DNA of 64,000 nt, from positions 1-64,000 of the forward strand of contig NZXU01000052.1 of NCBI GenBank assembly GCA_002698425.1, in the 5' to 3' direction. The notes below the pieces were generated by a model. The model ran no database searches and was not told the DNA's origin. It saw nothing but the letters and a program-made list of their open reading frames with translations. Below, one piece after another: positions 1 through 10,700 of this stretch. Numbering within the stretch: the first letter of the stretch is position 1; each line of letters begins with the position of its first letter. This DNA comes from Ahrensia sp. Its GTDB lineage: Bacteria; Pseudomonadota; Alphaproteobacteria; Rhizobiales; Rhizobiaceae. The position numbers and the translations under genes are program-made.

Positions 1-1601
1 GGCGGCACGCCCTCGATGAGCATCTGGAACGCCTCGTTCATGTAGCGCAGCACGCAGCGATTGACGTAGAAGCCGCGCGTGTCGTTGACGACGATGCCGG
101 TCTTCTTGATGGCGCGGACATAGTCCATCGCGACCGCCAGCGCCTTCTCGCCGGTGCGCTTGCCCATGATGATCTCGACCAGCATCATCTTGTCGACGGG
201 CGAGAAGAAGTGGATGCCGATGAAGTTCTTCGGCCGCTTCGAGTTCTTCGCCAGCGAGGTGATCGGAATGGTCGAGGTGTTGGAGGCGAAGATGCCCGAG
301 GGCTTGAGCTGCGCCTCGCCCTGCTCGGTGGCGGTCTTCTTGACCTCGGAATCCTCGAACACCGCCTCGATGATCAGGTCGGCGCCTTCGAGCTCGGCAT
401 AGTCGGTGGTCGGGGTGATCAGGGACAGGAGCTGTTCCTTGTCTTCCGCCGTGGCGCGGCCCTTCTGCATCGCCTTGGAGACGATGCCGTCGGAATGCGC
501 CTTGCCCTTCTCGGCGGCTTCCATGGTGCGGTCGAGCAGGACGACCGGGATGCCGGCCTTGGCCGTCACATAGGCGATGCCCGCGCCCATGAAGCCCGCG
601 CCGAGGACGCCGATCTTCTTGAACTTCGTCGGCTTGATGCCGGCCGGGCGGCGCGCGCCCTTGTTGAGCTCCTGCAGCGAGACGAAGAGCGAGCGGATCA
701 TCATGCCCGCCTCGGTGGTCTGCAAAACGTTGGCGAAGTAGCGCTGCTCGATGGTCAATGCGGTGTCGAAGGGAACCTGAAGGCCCTCATAGACGCATTT
801 CAGGATCGCCGCCGCGCCCGGATAGTTCATGTTGGTTTCGCGGCGCAGGATCGCCGAGGCGGCCGGCCAGAGATTGGCGCCGGCCGGCGTGTAGATATTG
901 CCGCCGGGGAGCCTGAAGCCCTTCTCGTCCCAGGGCTGCACCGGCTTCAGGCCGGCGGCGATCATCGCCTTGGCGGCGGCGATCAGCTTTTTCGGCGGCG
1001 CGACGTCGTGGATCAGGCCCATCGCCTTGGCGCGGGACGGCTTCAGGGAGGACCCCTGCGTCATCATCTGCAAGGCGTCCTGCTGGTTGGTCAGGCGCGG
1101 CACGCGCTGGGTGCCGCCGGCGCCGGGGAAGATGCCGATCTTGACTTCGGGCAGGGCCATGCGGACGGCGTCACTATCGGCGGCGACGCGGCCATGGCAG
1201 GCGAGCGACAATTCGAAGGCACCGCCCATGCAGGTGCCGTTGATCGCCGAGACCCAGGGCTTGCCGCAGGTTTCGAGCTTGCGCCAGAGCCAGCTCATCC
1301 GGCCGGCGCCGTCGAACAGCATCTGCATGGCCTTTTCCGGATCCTTCGCCTTCTCGGTCTGGATGATGTCGAACATCTTCTTGAGCATGGTGATGTCCGC
1401 GCCGCCGGAGAACGAATCCTTCTTGCCGGAGGTGAAGACCGCGCCCTTGATGGCGTCGTCGGCGACGACCTGGTCGATGATCGCGTCGATCTCGTCCATC
1501 ACCTCCTCGGTGAAGACGTTCATCGACTTGTCGGGCATATCCCAGGTGACGAGCGCGATGCCGTCGGCGTCGGTTTCGACGGTGAAGTTTGTGTAGGTCA
1601 T
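1..1601 (-). CDS. FadB/FadJ-type 3-hydroxyacyl-CoA dehydrogenase / enoyl-CoA hydratase, 3' end beyond window
   Basis: Last gene visible of a leftward beta-oxidation operon. It begins at an ATG (1599-1601) and runs off the window edge, so about 533 residues of an expected 700-740 are present. The N-terminal third is a crotonase (enoyl-CoA hydratase/isomerase) domain with the oxyanion-hole stretches SFSGGADI and [15 protein letters not shown]. From about residue 330 a Rossmann fold follows with [14 protein letters not shown] and then the 3-hydroxyacyl-CoA dehydrogenase core ([24 protein letters not shown]). It should hydrate trans-2-enoyl-CoA and oxidise the resulting 3-hydroxyacyl-CoA with NAD+. 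It starts 19 bases after the thiolase stop, so the two are co-transcribed and probably work as a complex. FadB versus FadJ cannot be decided from the visible part. Confidence 0.93.
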   Translation of the reverse strand, partial: MTYTNFTVETDADGIALVTWDMPDKSMNVFTEEVMDEIDAIIDQVVADDAIKGAVFTSGKKDSFSGGADITMLKKMFDIIQTEKAKDPEKAMQMLFDGAGRMSWLWRKLETCGKPWVSAINGTCMGGAFELSLACHGRVAADSDAVRMALPEVKIGIFPGAGGTQRVPRLTNQQDALQMMTQGSSLKPSRAKAMGLIHDVAPPKKLIAAAKAMIAAGLKPVQPWDEKGFRLPGGNIYTPAGANLWPAASAILRRETNMNYPGAAAILKCVYEGLQVPFDTALTIEQRYFANVLQTTEAGMMIRSLFVSLQELNKGARRPAGIKPTKFKKIGVLGAGFMGAGIAYVTAKAGIPVVLLDRTMEAAEKGKAHSDGIVSKAMQKGRATAEDKEQLLSLITPTTDYAELEGADLIIEAVFEDSEVKKTATEQGEAQLKPSGIFASNTSTIPITSLAKNSKRPKNFIGIHFFSPVDKMMLVEIIMGKRTGEKALAVAMDYVRAIKKTGIVVNDTRGFYVNRCVLRYMNEAFQMLIEGVP

Positions 1602-1620
1602 TTCGTGTCTCTCCCGATCC

Positions 1621-2829
1621 TTATACGCGCTCGATGATGGTCGCGGTGCCCATGCCGGCGCCGATGCACAGCGTCACCAGGGCGGTGTTGAGATCGCGGC
1701 GCTCCAGCTCGTCGAGCACGGTGCCGAGGATCATCGCGCCGGTCGCGCCGAGCGGATGCCCCATGGCGATCGCGCCGCCGGCGACGTTCATCTTCGAATG
1801 GTCGATGTCGAAGGCCTGCATGTAGCGCAGCACGACGGCGGCGAAGGCCTCGTTCAGCTCGAACAGGTCGATGTCGGAGATGCTCATCTTCGCCTTCTTC
1901 AGAAGCTTCTCGGTCACGTCGACCGGGCCGGTCAGCATCAGCGTCGGGTCGGAGCCGATATTGGCGAAGGCCTTGATCTTCGCGCGCGGCTCGACGCCCA
2001 TCATCTTGCCGCCCTTCTTGGAGCCGAGCAGCACGCCGGCCGCGCCGTCGACGATGCCCGACGAGTTGCCCGCATGGTGGACATAGTTGATCGCCTCGAC
2101 CTCAGGATGGCCGGCGATGCCGACGGCCTCGAAGCCGCCCATCTGGCCGGGCATGACAAAGGAGGGATTGAGGCTCGCCAGCGACTGCATGTCGGTGCCG
2201 GGGCGCATATGCTCGTCACGGTCGAGGATGGTCAGGCCGTTCTGGTCCTTCACCGGGATGACGGACTTGGCGAAATGGCCCTTTTCCCAGCTTTCCGCCG
2301 AGCGCTTCTGGCTTTCGACGGCATAGGCGTCGACGTCGTCGCGCGAGAAGCCGTATTTGGTGGCGATCAGATCGGCCGAGACGCCCTGCGGCATGAAATA
2401 GGCCGGGATGTTGACCGACGGGTCCATGTACCAGGCGCCGCCGGACGCACCCATGCCGACGCGCGACATGGATTCGACGCCGCCGGCGATGACGATGTCG
2501 TCGGCGCCCTGGGCGATCTTCGCCGCGCCGAAATTGACCGCGTCGAGGCCCGAAGCGCAGAACCGGTTGATCTGCATGCCGGGCGCTTCGGTGGCGTAGC
2601 CGGCCTCGAAGATCGCGGCGCGCGCGATGTCGCCGCCGGCCTCGTAGACCGGGTCGACGCAGCCGAAGATCACGTCGTCGACTTTCGACGTGTCGAGTTC
2701 GTTGCGTGCGCGAAGCGCCTCCAGAACCTTCGCGCCGAGGCGCGGCGTCGGCACCTCGTGCAGGCTCCCGTCCTTCTTGCCGCGTCCGCGCGGCGTGCGC
2801 ACCGCGTCATAGATGAATGCGTCTGCCAT
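1621..2829 (-). CDS. Acetyl-CoA C-acyltransferase (thiolase)
   Basis: Thiolase of 402 residues that cleaves 3-ketoacyl-CoA with CoA to acetyl-CoA and a shortened acyl-CoA, the last step of beta-oxidation. The nucleophilic cysteine lies in [11 protein letters not shown] (Cys91). The C-terminal half has the histidine loop [15 protein letters not shown] and the second catalytic cysteine in TLCIGAGMG. The reading frame extends far upstream without a stop, but the ATG at 2829 ([15 protein letters not shown]) matches the usual thiolase N-terminus, so I start there; the upstream extension only overlaps the GST gene in another frame. It sits between the GST and the FadJ-type gene on the same strand. 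Confidence 0.95.
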   Translation of the reverse strand: MADAFIYDAVRTPRGRGKKDGSLHEVPTPRLGAKVLEALRARNELDTSKVDDVIFGCVDPVYEAGGDIARAAIFEAGYATEAPGMQINRFCASGLDAVNFGAAKIAQGADDIVIAGGVESMSRVGMGASGGAWYMDPSVNIPAYFMPQGVSADLIATKYGFSRDDVDAYAVESQKRSAESWEKGHFAKSVIPVKDQNGLTILDRDEHMRPGTDMQSLASLNPSFVMPGQMGGFEAVGIAGHPEVEAINYVHHAGNSSGIVDGAAGVLLGSKKGGKMMGVEPRAKIKAFANIGSDPTLMLTGPVDVTEKLLKKAKMSISDIDLFELNEAFAAVVLRYMQAFDIDHSKMNVAGGAIAMGHPLGATGAMILGTVLDELERRDLNTALVTLCIGAGMGTATIIERV

Positions 2830-2861
2830 TTGCTGGTCTCCTTGTTCGTTCCGGGCGCGGC

Positions 2862-3515
2862 TTACGCCGTCGCCGTGTCTTGTTCCTGGCCGCTCGGCAT
2901 CAGGTCTTCCGGCAGCCTGAAGCCGCGCAGCGCGCGCAGCCGGTTCAGCCAGGCGGTGATGTTGGGATATTGCTCGGTGATCATGCCGATCTGCGCCGGC
3001 CAGAACAGGTAGCCGGCGAGCGACAGATCGGCGATGGTCGGCCTGTCGGCGGCGACCCAGTCGCGCCCCTTCATGTGGTTGTCGAGGACGCGCCATGCGC
3101 TCTCGGCGCGGGCTTTCAGGAACAGCGCTTCCGGCGTGTCGCCTTTGCCGGCGAACATGCGCAGGAACCGGTAGGTCGCCGAGTAGCTGGTCAGCTTGTG
3201 ATTGTCCCACAGGATCCAGCGCAGCGCCTCGTGCCGCTCGGTTTCGGATTCCGGCAGGAACTTCCCGAAATGCTCGCCGAGGTGATAGAGGATCGCGCCC
3301 GACTGCGAGAGCACGAGGTCGGGCCGCCTTGTGTGGTCGATCAGCACCGGCGCCTCGCCCATCTCGTTCATCTCGCGATAGGCGTCGCCGCGCGTCTCGC
3401 CGGTAAAGAAGGCGACGCGCTGCGGCTCCCAGTCGGCCCCGCACAGTGCGAGCATCAGCGCGACCTTGTAGGAATTGCCGGATTCCGAGAAGCAGTGGAG
3501 GGTGAAATCTGGCAT
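2862..3515 (-). CDS. Glutathione S-transferase family protein
   Basis: Protein of 217 residues with a thioredoxin-like N-terminal domain (MPDFTLHCFSESGNSYKVALML, then the VLIDHTRRPDLVLSQSGAILYHL region that contacts the glutathione gamma-glutamyl group) and an all-helical C-terminal domain containing WVAADRPTIADLSLAGYLFW. The serine in the first loop may activate glutathione. The start codon shares one base with the stop of the upstream acyl-CoA dehydrogenase (TGATG), so translation is probably coupled. GST genes inside beta-oxidation operons are common in alphaproteobacteria. The substrate is unknown; detoxification of reactive enoyl or epoxy acyl intermediates is a guess. Confidence 0.9.
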   Translation of the reverse strand: MPDFTLHCFSESGNSYKVALMLALCGADWEPQRVAFFTGETRGDAYREMNEMGEAPVLIDHTRRPDLVLSQSGAILYHLGEHFGKFLPESETERHEALRWILWDNHKLTSYSATYRFLRMFAGKGDTPEALFLKARAESAWRVLDNHMKGRDWVAADRPTIADLSLAGYLFWPAQIGMITEQYPNITAWLNRLRALRGFRLPEDLMPSGQEQDTATA

Positions 3516-4687
3516 CAAAGCCCCCGCGCGATCAGCAGCTTCATGATCTCGTTGGTGCCGCCATAGATACGCTGGACGCGGGCGTCGCGGAACATGCGGG
3601 CGATCGGATACTCGTTCATGTAACCGTAACCGCCATGCAGCTGCAGGCAGGCGTCGGTGATCTTGCCCTGCAGGTCGGAGAGCCAGTATTTCGCCATCGA
3701 GGCGAGCTCGGGCGACAGGCGGCCTTCGAGGTGTTCGCCGACGCAGAAATTGTAGAAGGTCCGGCCGACGGTGGCCTCTGTCTTCAGTTCGGCCAGCGTG
3801 AACTGCGTGTTCTGGAACTCGATTACCGCCTTGCCGAAGGCCTTGCGCTCCTTGACATAGTCGATGGTGACGGCCAGCGCCCGTTCGCACATGGCGATCG
3901 CCGAGCCGCCGATCTGCAACCGCTCCTGGGGAAGCTGCTGCATGAGCTGGACGAAGCCCAGCCCTTCCTCGTGGCCGAGCAGGTTGGCGGTCGGCACGCG
4001 CACGTCGTTGAAGAACAGTTCCGACGTGTCGTTCGACTTCAGACCGATCTTGTCGAGGTTGCGGCCGCGCTCGAAGCCCTCGGCGTCGTCCGTCTCGACG
4101 ACGATCAGCGACGTGCCTTTCGCGCCCGCCGACGGGTCGGTCTTGGTCACGACGATGACCAGATTGGCGAGCTGGCCGTTGGTGATGAAGGTCTTCGAGC
4201 CGTTCAGGCGGTAGTGATTGCCGTCCTTCTTCGCCGAGGTCTTGACGCCTTGCAGGTCGGAGCCCGCGCCGGGCTCGGTCATGGCGATAGCGCCGATCAG
4301 TTCGCCGGTGGCGAGCTTCGGCAGCCAGCGCTTCTTCTGCTCCTCTGAGCCGTAATGCAGGATGTAGGGCGCGACGATGGAATTGTGCAGCGGGATGCCG
4401 AAGCCGTCGACGCCGACATGGCTGATCGCTTCGAGGATCACGCTTTCATGGGCGTAGGTGCCGCCCGAGCCGCCATATTCTTCCGGCATGGAGGCGCAGA
4501 GCAGTCCGTTGGCGCCGGCCTTTTCCCACGATTCCCGATCGAAGATCTCGGCCTTCTCGAAATCCTCGTATTTCGGGAGGATTTCCTCCGTCATGAAGCG
4601 CGTCGCCATCTCCTGGAGCATGACGACGTCCTCCGTCGCCCAGGACGGCTTCGGCATGCCAAGGATATCCGCCGGATTGCTGGCCAT
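3515..4687 (-). CDS. Acyl-CoA dehydrogenase (short form, 390 aa)
   Basis: FAD-dependent acyl-CoA dehydrogenase of the standard length. The FAD and substrate-binding middle domain shows AIAMTEPGAGSDLQGVKT and NGSKTFITNGQLA, and the C-terminal helical domain shows QLHGGYGYMNEYPIARMFRDARVQRIYGGTNEIMK. It introduces the trans-2 double bond into acyl-CoA and passes electrons to ETF. Its start (ATG at 4687) is 33 bases after the stop of the larger dehydrogenase, and its stop overlaps the GST start. Two dehydrogenases in tandem suggest different chain-length or branched-chain preferences, which the sequence does not resolve. Confidence 0.95.
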   Translation of the reverse strand: MASNPADILGMPKPSWATEDVVMLQEMATRFMTEEILPKYEDFEKAEIFDRESWEKAGANGLLCASMPEEYGGSGGTYAHESVILEAISHVGVDGFGIPLHNSIVAPYILHYGSEEQKKRWLPKLATGELIGAIAMTEPGAGSDLQGVKTSAKKDGNHYRLNGSKTFITNGQLANLVIVVTKTDPSAGAKGTSLIVVETDDAEGFERGRNLDKIGLKSNDTSELFFNDVRVPTANLLGHEEGLGFVQLMQQLPQERLQIGGSAIAMCERALAVTIDYVKERKAFGKAVIEFQNTQFTLAELKTEATVGRTFYNFCVGEHLEGRLSPELASMAKYWLSDLQGKITDACLQLHGGYGYMNEYPIARMFRDARVQRIYGGTNEIMKLLIARGL

Positions 4688-4720
4688 GTATTCCTCCCGT
4701 AACGCTTGTTTTCCGCGAGC

Positions 4721-6514
4721 CTAGAACGCCTCCGCGGAGAGCGCCATCATCGAATCCGCGCCGGACGAGATCCGCGCCAGATGGGCGGCGGTTTCCGGCA
4801 TGATGCGTTCCATGAAATAGCGCGCCGTGGCGAGCTTGGCTTCCAGGAACTGCGCGTCGCCTTCGCCGGCCGCGAGCTTCGCCTGCGCGGCCTTGGCCTG
4901 CAGTGCCCACATATAGCCGAGCGTGACGAGCCCGAAGAGGTGCATGTAGTCGTAGGACCCGGCGCCGGCATTGTCGGGCTTCGCCATGGCGTTCTGCACG
5001 AACCACATGGTTGCCCCTTGCAGGTCGTTCAAGCCCTTCTTCAGGTGCTTGGTGAAGAACGTCATCGCTTCGTCGGCGCGGTTTTCCTCGCAGAAATCGC
5101 CGACTTCCTTGAAGAAGGCCTGCACGGCGCGGCCGCCATTGGCCGGCAGCTTGCGGCCGACGAGATCGAGCGCCTGGATGCCGTTGGCGCCCTCGTAGAT
5201 CATGGCGATGCGCGCGTCGCGCACATACTGGCTCATGCCCCATTCCTCGATATAGCCGTGGCCGCCATAGACCTGCTGCGCCATCACGGCGTGGTCGAAG
5301 CCCTTGTCAGTCAGCACGCCCTTGATGACAGGGGTGAGCAGGCCCATCATCTCCTCGGACAATTCGCGGTCGGTCACATCCTCGGAGCGGTGCGCGACGT
5401 CGGATTTCAGCGCCGCCCAGAGCAGGAAGGCGCGGCCGGCCTCGTTGAAGGCGCGGATCGTCATCAGGTTCCGCCGGATGTCGGGGTGAACGATGATCGG
5501 ATCGGCCTTCTTGTCGGGCGCGGCGGGACCGGTCAGGGCGCGGCCCTGCAGACGGTCCTTCGCGTAGGCGACGGCGTTCTGATAGGCGACCTCGGCGATC
5601 GACAGGCCCTGCAACCCGACGCCGAGACGCGCCTCGTTCATCATCGTGAACATGGCTTTCAGGCCCTTGTTCTCCTCGCCGATCAAATAGCCGGTCGCGT
5701 CGTCATAGTTCATGACGCAGGTCGAATTGGCATGGATGCCCATCTTTTCCTCGATGGAGCCGCAGACGACGCCGTTGCGCTCGCCCGGCGCGCCGTCGTC
5801 GTTCAGGACGAATTTGGGCACGATGAACAGCGAGATGCCCTTGGTGCCTTCCGGCGCGCCCTCGATGCGGGCCAGCACCAGGTGGATGATATTCTCCGAC
5901 ATGTCGTGCTCGCCGGCGGAGATGAAGATCTTCTGGCCGGAGATCTTGTAGGAGCCGTCGCCCTGCGGCACGGCCTTGGTGCGCAACAGGCCCAGATCGG
6001 TGCCGCAATGCGGCTCGGTCAGGTTCATCGTGCCGGTCCAGGTGCCCTCGACCATCTTCGGCAGATAGGTCTGCTTCTGCTCGTCGGACCCGTGCACGTG
6101 GATCGCCGCCATCGCGCCCTGGGTCAGGCCGAAATACATGGCAAAGGCCATGTTGGCGGAGGAGAAATATTCGCCGACCGCGGAATGCAGCGTGTAGGGC
6201 AGGCCCTGGCCGCCATAGTCCGGATCGAAGCCGAGGCCCATCCAGCCGCCTTCCTTGTACTGCTCGAAAGCTTCCCTGAAGCCCTTCGGCGTCGTCACCG
6301 AACCGTCGTCGTGACGGGTGCAGCCTTCCTGGTCGCCGGACTGGTTGATCGGGAAGAAGACCTCTTCCGCCAGTCTCGCGCCTTCCTGAAGGACCGCCTC
6401 GACGATATCGGGCGTCGCGTCGGCGAAGCCGGGCAGGTTGTTGTAGCGCTCATATTTGAGAACGTCGTTGAGCACGAAAAGCGTGTCGGCGACCGGTGCG
6501 CGATAGGCGGGCAT
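4721..6514 (-). CDS. Acyl-CoA dehydrogenase with C-terminal extension (597 aa)
   Basis: Long-type acyl-CoA dehydrogenase, first gene of the beta-oxidation operon. The N-terminus ([19 protein letters not shown]) is followed by [20 protein letters not shown] and [23 protein letters not shown] of the flavin/substrate domain, then [37 protein letters not shown]. About 130 extra residues follow, as in the family that carries an acyl-CoA dehydrogenase C-terminal domain. It should oxidise acyl-CoA to enoyl-CoA using FAD and ETF. The gene lies directly downstream of a 32-bp inverted repeat (6583-6614), the likely control site for the whole operon. Confidence 0.95.
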   Translation of the reverse strand: MPAYRAPVADTLFVLNDVLKYERYNNLPGFADATPDIVEAVLQEGARLAEEVFFPINQSGDQEGCTRHDDGSVTTPKGFREAFEQYKEGGWMGLGFDPDYGGQGLPYTLHSAVGEYFSSANMAFAMYFGLTQGAMAAIHVHGSDEQKQTYLPKMVEGTWTGTMNLTEPHCGTDLGLLRTKAVPQGDGSYKISGQKIFISAGEHDMSENIIHLVLARIEGAPEGTKGISLFIVPKFVLNDDGAPGERNGVVCGSIEEKMGIHANSTCVMNYDDATGYLIGEENKGLKAMFTMMNEARLGVGLQGLSIAEVAYQNAVAYAKDRLQGRALTGPAAPDKKADPIIVHPDIRRNLMTIRAFNEAGRAFLLWAALKSDVAHRSEDVTDRELSEEMMGLLTPVIKGVLTDKGFDHAVMAQQVYGGHGYIEEWGMSQYVRDARIAMIYEGANGIQALDLVGRKLPANGGRAVQAFFKEVGDFCEENRADEAMTFFTKHLKKGLNDLQGATMWFVQNAMAKPDNAGAGSYDYMHLFGLVTLGYMWALQAKAAQAKLAAGEGDAQFLEAKLATARYFMERIMPETAAHLARISSGADSMMALSAEAF

Positions 6515-6582
6515 GTTTTCCTCCGGATGCGGTTGAAACGCGCGGGAACGCCCGCGCGAGACAGGATGGCCGTGTCGCTAAC

Positions 6583-6614
6583 AAATTTTGACGTTTCCGT
6601 AAACGTCAAAATTT
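6583..6614. promoter_or_regulatory. Perfect 14-bp inverted repeat, candidate operator of the beta-oxidation operon
   Basis: The left arm AAATTTTGACGTTT (6583-6596), a 4-base spacer CCGT and the exact reverse complement on the right (6601-6614) form a 32-bp dyad 69 bases upstream of the first acyl-CoA dehydrogenase start. The inner part resembles the ACGT-containing dyads reported for MerR-family LiuR-type regulators of acyl-CoA catabolism. A MerR gene lies immediately upstream, so it is the obvious candidate to bind here. The binding assignment is inference. Confidence 0.6.
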
Positions 6615-6709
6615 TGAAAAACGTCGAAAAATCCCGTGAGGCGGCGCGTGGCCGGCCCCGCAATAGCGGAAAAACCGCCTTTTCAGGCTTGTTTTGGCGT
6701 TTTGGAATG

Positions 6710-6741
6710 AAAAACCCCGGCGATCCTCTCGGATGCCGGGG
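6710..6741 (-). terminator. Rho-independent terminator of the MerR-family gene
   Basis: Reading on the minus strand, the stem CCCCGGC (6735-6741) pairs with GCCGGGG (6715-6721) around a 13-base loop and is followed by five T residues (6710-6714). It lies 78 bases after the regulator stop and separates it from the downstream operon. Confidence 0.8.
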
Positions 6742-6818
6742 TTGTTGCGAAGCCGGACGGTTGCCCCATCGAACCGCCTGCTTCGAACCCGATAAAGGGC
6801 GAAAGTCCCGATCCGGGA

Positions 6819-7235
6819 TCAGGCCGCGTTGCTTTCGATCAAGCCGCGCACGGTCGTCAGCGACTGGCTGAGTTCCTCGATGGCGGCGTCGATTTCCTTA
6901 CGCTGCGACTGCAGGATCTCCATCTGCTCCTCGCCCTTTTCTATGGCGACTTCGAGCTGGCGATGGTTGTCGCCCTTCGGATCGTAGAGATCGAGGATCT
7001 CCTTCACGTCCAGAAGCGACATGCCGACCCGCTTGCCGAGCAAAATCAGCTTCAGCCGGGTTCGGTCGGCGCGGGAATAGAGCCGCGTGTTTCCGATGCG
7101 GCGTGGCGAGAGCAAACCCTTGTCCTCGTAGAAACGTAACGTGCGTAACGTTACATCGAACTCCTTTGACAACTCACCGATTCGATAGACCGCCTCGCGA
7201 TTTGCGAGCGTCTCAACTTTCGTAGCGCTGTTCAT
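6819..7235 (-). CDS. MerR family transcriptional regulator
   Basis: Regulator of 138 residues. The winged-helix DNA-binding domain is at residues about 15-85 (YRIGELSKEFDVTLRTLRFYEDKGLLSP, then GNTRLYSRADRTRLKLILLGKRVGMSL), followed by an effector/dimerisation coiled-coil helix (QLEVAIEKGEEQMEILQSQRKEIDAAIEEL). No cysteines occur in the effector part, so metal sensing is unlikely. I start at the ATG at 7235 (MNSATKVETLANREAVYRIGEL); a frame-open extension to 7355 adds 40 residues with no family resemblance. Position upstream of the acyl-CoA dehydrogenase operon and the dyads around both genes suggest it controls fatty-acid or branched-chain acyl-CoA catabolism, possibly like LiuR. The ligand is unknown. 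Confidence 0.9.
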   Translation of the reverse strand: MNSATKVETLANREAVYRIGELSKEFDVTLRTLRFYEDKGLLSPRRIGNTRLYSRADRTRLKLILLGKRVGMSLLDVKEILDLYDPKGDNHRQLEVAIEKGEEQMEILQSQRKEIDAAIEELSQSLTTVRGLIESNAA

Positions 7236-7798
7236 TTTCCTGTATCCACTTTTGTCCCGCAGGGGGGAATCCATTCGGGTCGTGAAACGGAGTGGCCATG
7301 CGTGCAAGGGCATGGCGGAAGTCGCCAAGCGATTGCATGATACCCTTCCCAACATCCCTATAACGCGCCTGTGGGACGCGAATTTGTAGGTAACGTGGCG
7401 TTACCTTGCTGTTACAGGACGGTTCGCCGTGCGCGCCGCGGCGGAAAGACTTCCGGATACAAGCGGTTACTCTGCGTCAAAAGCAGGATGAGGCCCTTCC
7501 GGGGCGATGGCCCGACCGCGTGGCACGCTACCTGTTTCACGGCCTCCAGGCTGGTCCCAGGCCGCTTCGAGGCCCGGTCGCGGCCCGAATCGCCCCGTCA
7601 TTTTGTTTTGCGGAAAAGCGTGCCGGTTAACCGCTTGTTTACCGCGATTTGAAAAACGTTAACCATGAATAATCGCGGCGTGGTTGTGTACCCGGTGTGC
7701 GCGCTCCGGTTTCAGGGACAAACAGTTCGAGGCGCCTGCTGCCTGAAGAGTATCCGCCAGGGGGCAGTGTAGCGGACGCCGCGAGGAATGGGCGAAAC
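7236..7798. other. Intergenic region between MerR-family gene and podJ-like gene
   Basis: About 560 bases. They contain the palindrome at 7388-7406 and the divergent promoters of the two flanking genes. Short frames here have no recognisable protein features and I do not call any of them. Confidence 0.6.
7388..7406. promoter_or_regulatory. 19-bp perfect palindrome upstream of the MerR-family gene
   Basis: AGGTAACG-TGG-CGTTACCT is an exact inverted repeat with 8-base arms, 153 bases upstream of the regulator start. A 19-bp dyad is the typical spacing for MerR-family operators lying between -35 and -10, so this may be an autoregulatory site. I could not pick convincing -35 and -10 boxes. Confidence 0.55.
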
Positions 7799-10700
7799 AT
7801 GCACGACAGGCACATGAATCCCGGTCAGGAGCCCGCTTCCAGGCGCTCCCAGAACATGACGCTCGACAAGCTCGACGAGGCGCTGTCCAATCTCGAAAGA
7901 CGGATGGGCATCAATTCGGCCGCCCGCGCGCCGCGCCCGGCGCCGCAGCGCGACGACGACGTCTCCGCCATCCGCGCCCGCCAGGAAGCGCTTTCGCACA
8001 GGGAAGCGCTCTCGCATCGCGACGATTACGCCCGGCCCTACAGGCAGGCCCCGCGCGGCGGCTACCAGGCCCCGGGACCCGATGCCTCCGCGCTGCACGC
8101 CGAACTCGCCGTCATGCGCGAGGAGCTCAACCGCGAAATGTCCTCGACCATCGCCGCACAGTTCGGCGGCATCCGCGAGGAGCTGAAGGCGCTCTATCAT
8201 CGCGGCGCCGGGGTTTCGCCGGAAGATCTCGCCGACGGTTTCAGCCGCGTCACCCGCGAACTCGGCCTCGTCGCCTCGCGCGTCGAAAACAGCGACATGG
8301 GCTCGCTGCGCGCCGAGGTCGAGGAACTGAAGGGCCACATCGCCTCGCTCGCCCGCGAGGACACGCTGCGCGACATGGCCGAGCGCTGGTCGGTCATCGA
8401 GCGCGAGATCGGCGCGCTGCCGCAGGCGCTTGATTCGCGCGCCGAACTGAACGCGGTGGCGGACCGGATCGCCGAACTCGGCGCGGCGCTCAGCGACATG
8501 CCGAGCTCGCAGTCGATCGGCGCGATGGAAAACCAGATGCGCGCGCTTGCCGAGGCCGTCGAGGGCCTCGCGTCGCAGAACGCGTCGATTTCGCCCGAGC
8601 ACCTCACCGCCATCGAGGACCGCCTCGACGAGGTCACCAGGGCGATCGTCTCCATTTCGGTTTCCGCCCAGCCGCAGGAATTCGACACCGCGCCCTTCGA
8701 CCGCATCGAGGCGCGTCTCGCGACGCTGGCCGGCCAGTTCGAGCAACAGAGCCGGGCTCCCCAAGCCGGTGCAGTCGAACAGCGGCTGACGGAAATCTCC
8801 GCCCGGCTCGACGCGCTGCATGAATCGACCGCGGCCGCCCCGGCCCACAACGAGGCGTTCGAAACGGTCGCGCAGCGTCTCGACGAACTGACGCGGCGCA
8901 TCGACAGCGCCCCCGCCGGCGGGTCCGGCATCTCCGACGGCGTGCTCGAAGGCCTCGACGCACGGTTCCGCGACATCGCCAGCCGCCTCGAATCGCAGCA
9001 GACCTCGCTGCAGGAAAACGGCAAGCAGATGCTCCAGTCGCTGGACCAGCGAATGGAGGAGCTGGCGCAGCGCATCGAGGAGAACGAAGCCGAATCCGCC
9101 GCCATGCCGAGCTTCGATCACATGGAGCGGCGCATCGAGGAAATCGCCCAGATGCTGACGGCGGGCGACGGCCTGTCGCCGGTGGCGGCGGCCCAGCCCG
9201 ACGCCCAGATGCTGGATACCCAAGTGCTGGAAGGCCTCGAGGCGCAGATCGCCGCGCTATCGGAAAAGCTCTCCACGGTCGCCGCACCCGCGCTTGACTA
9301 TGGCCCCGTCGCCGATCTGGCGCCCCGCCTTGCCGCGATCAGCGATCAGCTGGCGAACGGCCGCGAGGACATGGTCGCGCTCGCCCGCCAGGCCGCCGAG
9401 GAAGTGGTCGCGAAACTCGCCGGCGGCGCGTCGAAGGAACAGAAGCAGATGCTGTCGCAGCTTGCCGGCGATCTGCGCTCTCTCGAGGAACTCGCCCGCA
9501 ATTCCGACGATCGCAACAGCCGCACCTTCGAGGCCATCCACGACACGCTGGTCAAGGTCGCCGAGCGGATCGCCGGGCTGGAGATGAGCATGCGTTCCGG
9601 CGACGAGGCCCCGGCGCCGCGCTTCGCCCGCGAGGACGCCGAGCATGCCTCGCCGCCGCAGCGCATGGCGGAGACGCCGAGCGCGCCCGAGATGCCGCGC
9701 AAGCCGCAGGCGGCCCCGAAAGCAGAGCCCTATGAGCCGCCCGCCGAAGAGGCGCAGGACGAGCCGGCCGAGGCCGCAAAGACGCATATCGAGGATGCGC
9801 CGCCGGTCGATTTCGCCGCCGGGGAACAGCCGCGCGCCAGGCAGCAGTCGCGGCGGGTGACGCGGCAGGGGATCACGCCGGCGGAAGCCGCCGCCATGGC
9901 GGCGCGCGCCGCGCTGGGCGACGACGCCGCCGACGAAGAGGCCGATCCGGCCGAAGCCGTCGCCGCGGAGGCCGCGAAGGCCGACGCCAAGCCGTCGAAG
10001 GGTTTCCTGAGCGGGCTGCGCAGATCCATCCGGCGCGGCGGCAAGGACGAACCTGTCGAGCCGGTGGTCGAACCCGAGGAGCCCGCCGTCTTCGGCAAGG
10101 CCGCGGACGCGTCGCAAAAGCCGCTTGAACTGGCCGACGAGCCGCTCGAGCCGGGCTCCGGCGCGCCGGATCTCGCCGAGATCATGAAGCGGGTGCGCGC
10201 CGAACGCGCCGGCCCCGCAGCCGCGCAGGGCGACGCCGCCGCCGACGATGCCGGCAAGTCCGATTTCATCGCCGCGGCCCGCCGCGCCGCCCGCGCCGCC
10301 GCCGACGAGGTGGCCGTTCCCGACCGTAAGAAGGGCGAGGGCAAGGCCTCCGGCAAGGGCGGCATGCTCGCCTCGCGCCGCCGTCCGCTGATGCTGGCCG
10401 CGGGCGCGATCCTGCTCGCCGTGATGGCGATCCCGCTGGCGCGCGGCTACCTGTTCGATCGCGGCGGCAGCCCGGCCGAGGTGGCCGAAACCGCCAAGCC
10501 GATGGTCATGGACGAGCCCGCCCGGGCCGATCTTGGTGCCGGCGACGTCGCCGCCGTGGAGACCGCCGACGAGACGCCGGCCGCGCCGGTGCGCATGGTC
10601 GATACGCCGTCCGACGAGATCACGGCGGCGCTGCCGGCCGAGCCGCAGAGCCTCGACGCAGCGCCGGACGGCGCCGGCGATGTCGCGATGGATGCCGGCT

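Larger units (their letters stand above)
6515..6818. other. Intergenic region between merR-type gene and beta-oxidation operon
   Basis: 304 bases without a gene. They hold the operator-like dyad at 6583-6614 and the merR terminator at 6710-6741. No other coding signal was seen. Confidence 0.7.

Noticed and set aside
210..6871. Long plus-strand frames opposite the beta-oxidation operon
   Set aside because: They are shadows of clearly recognisable minus-strand enzymes; translations are Arg/Gly/Asp-rich with no domain.
7371..7652. Small plus-strand frames upstream of the podJ-like gene
   Set aside because: Arg/Pro/Gly-rich with no ribosome binding site or recognisable domain, and they overlap the promoter region.
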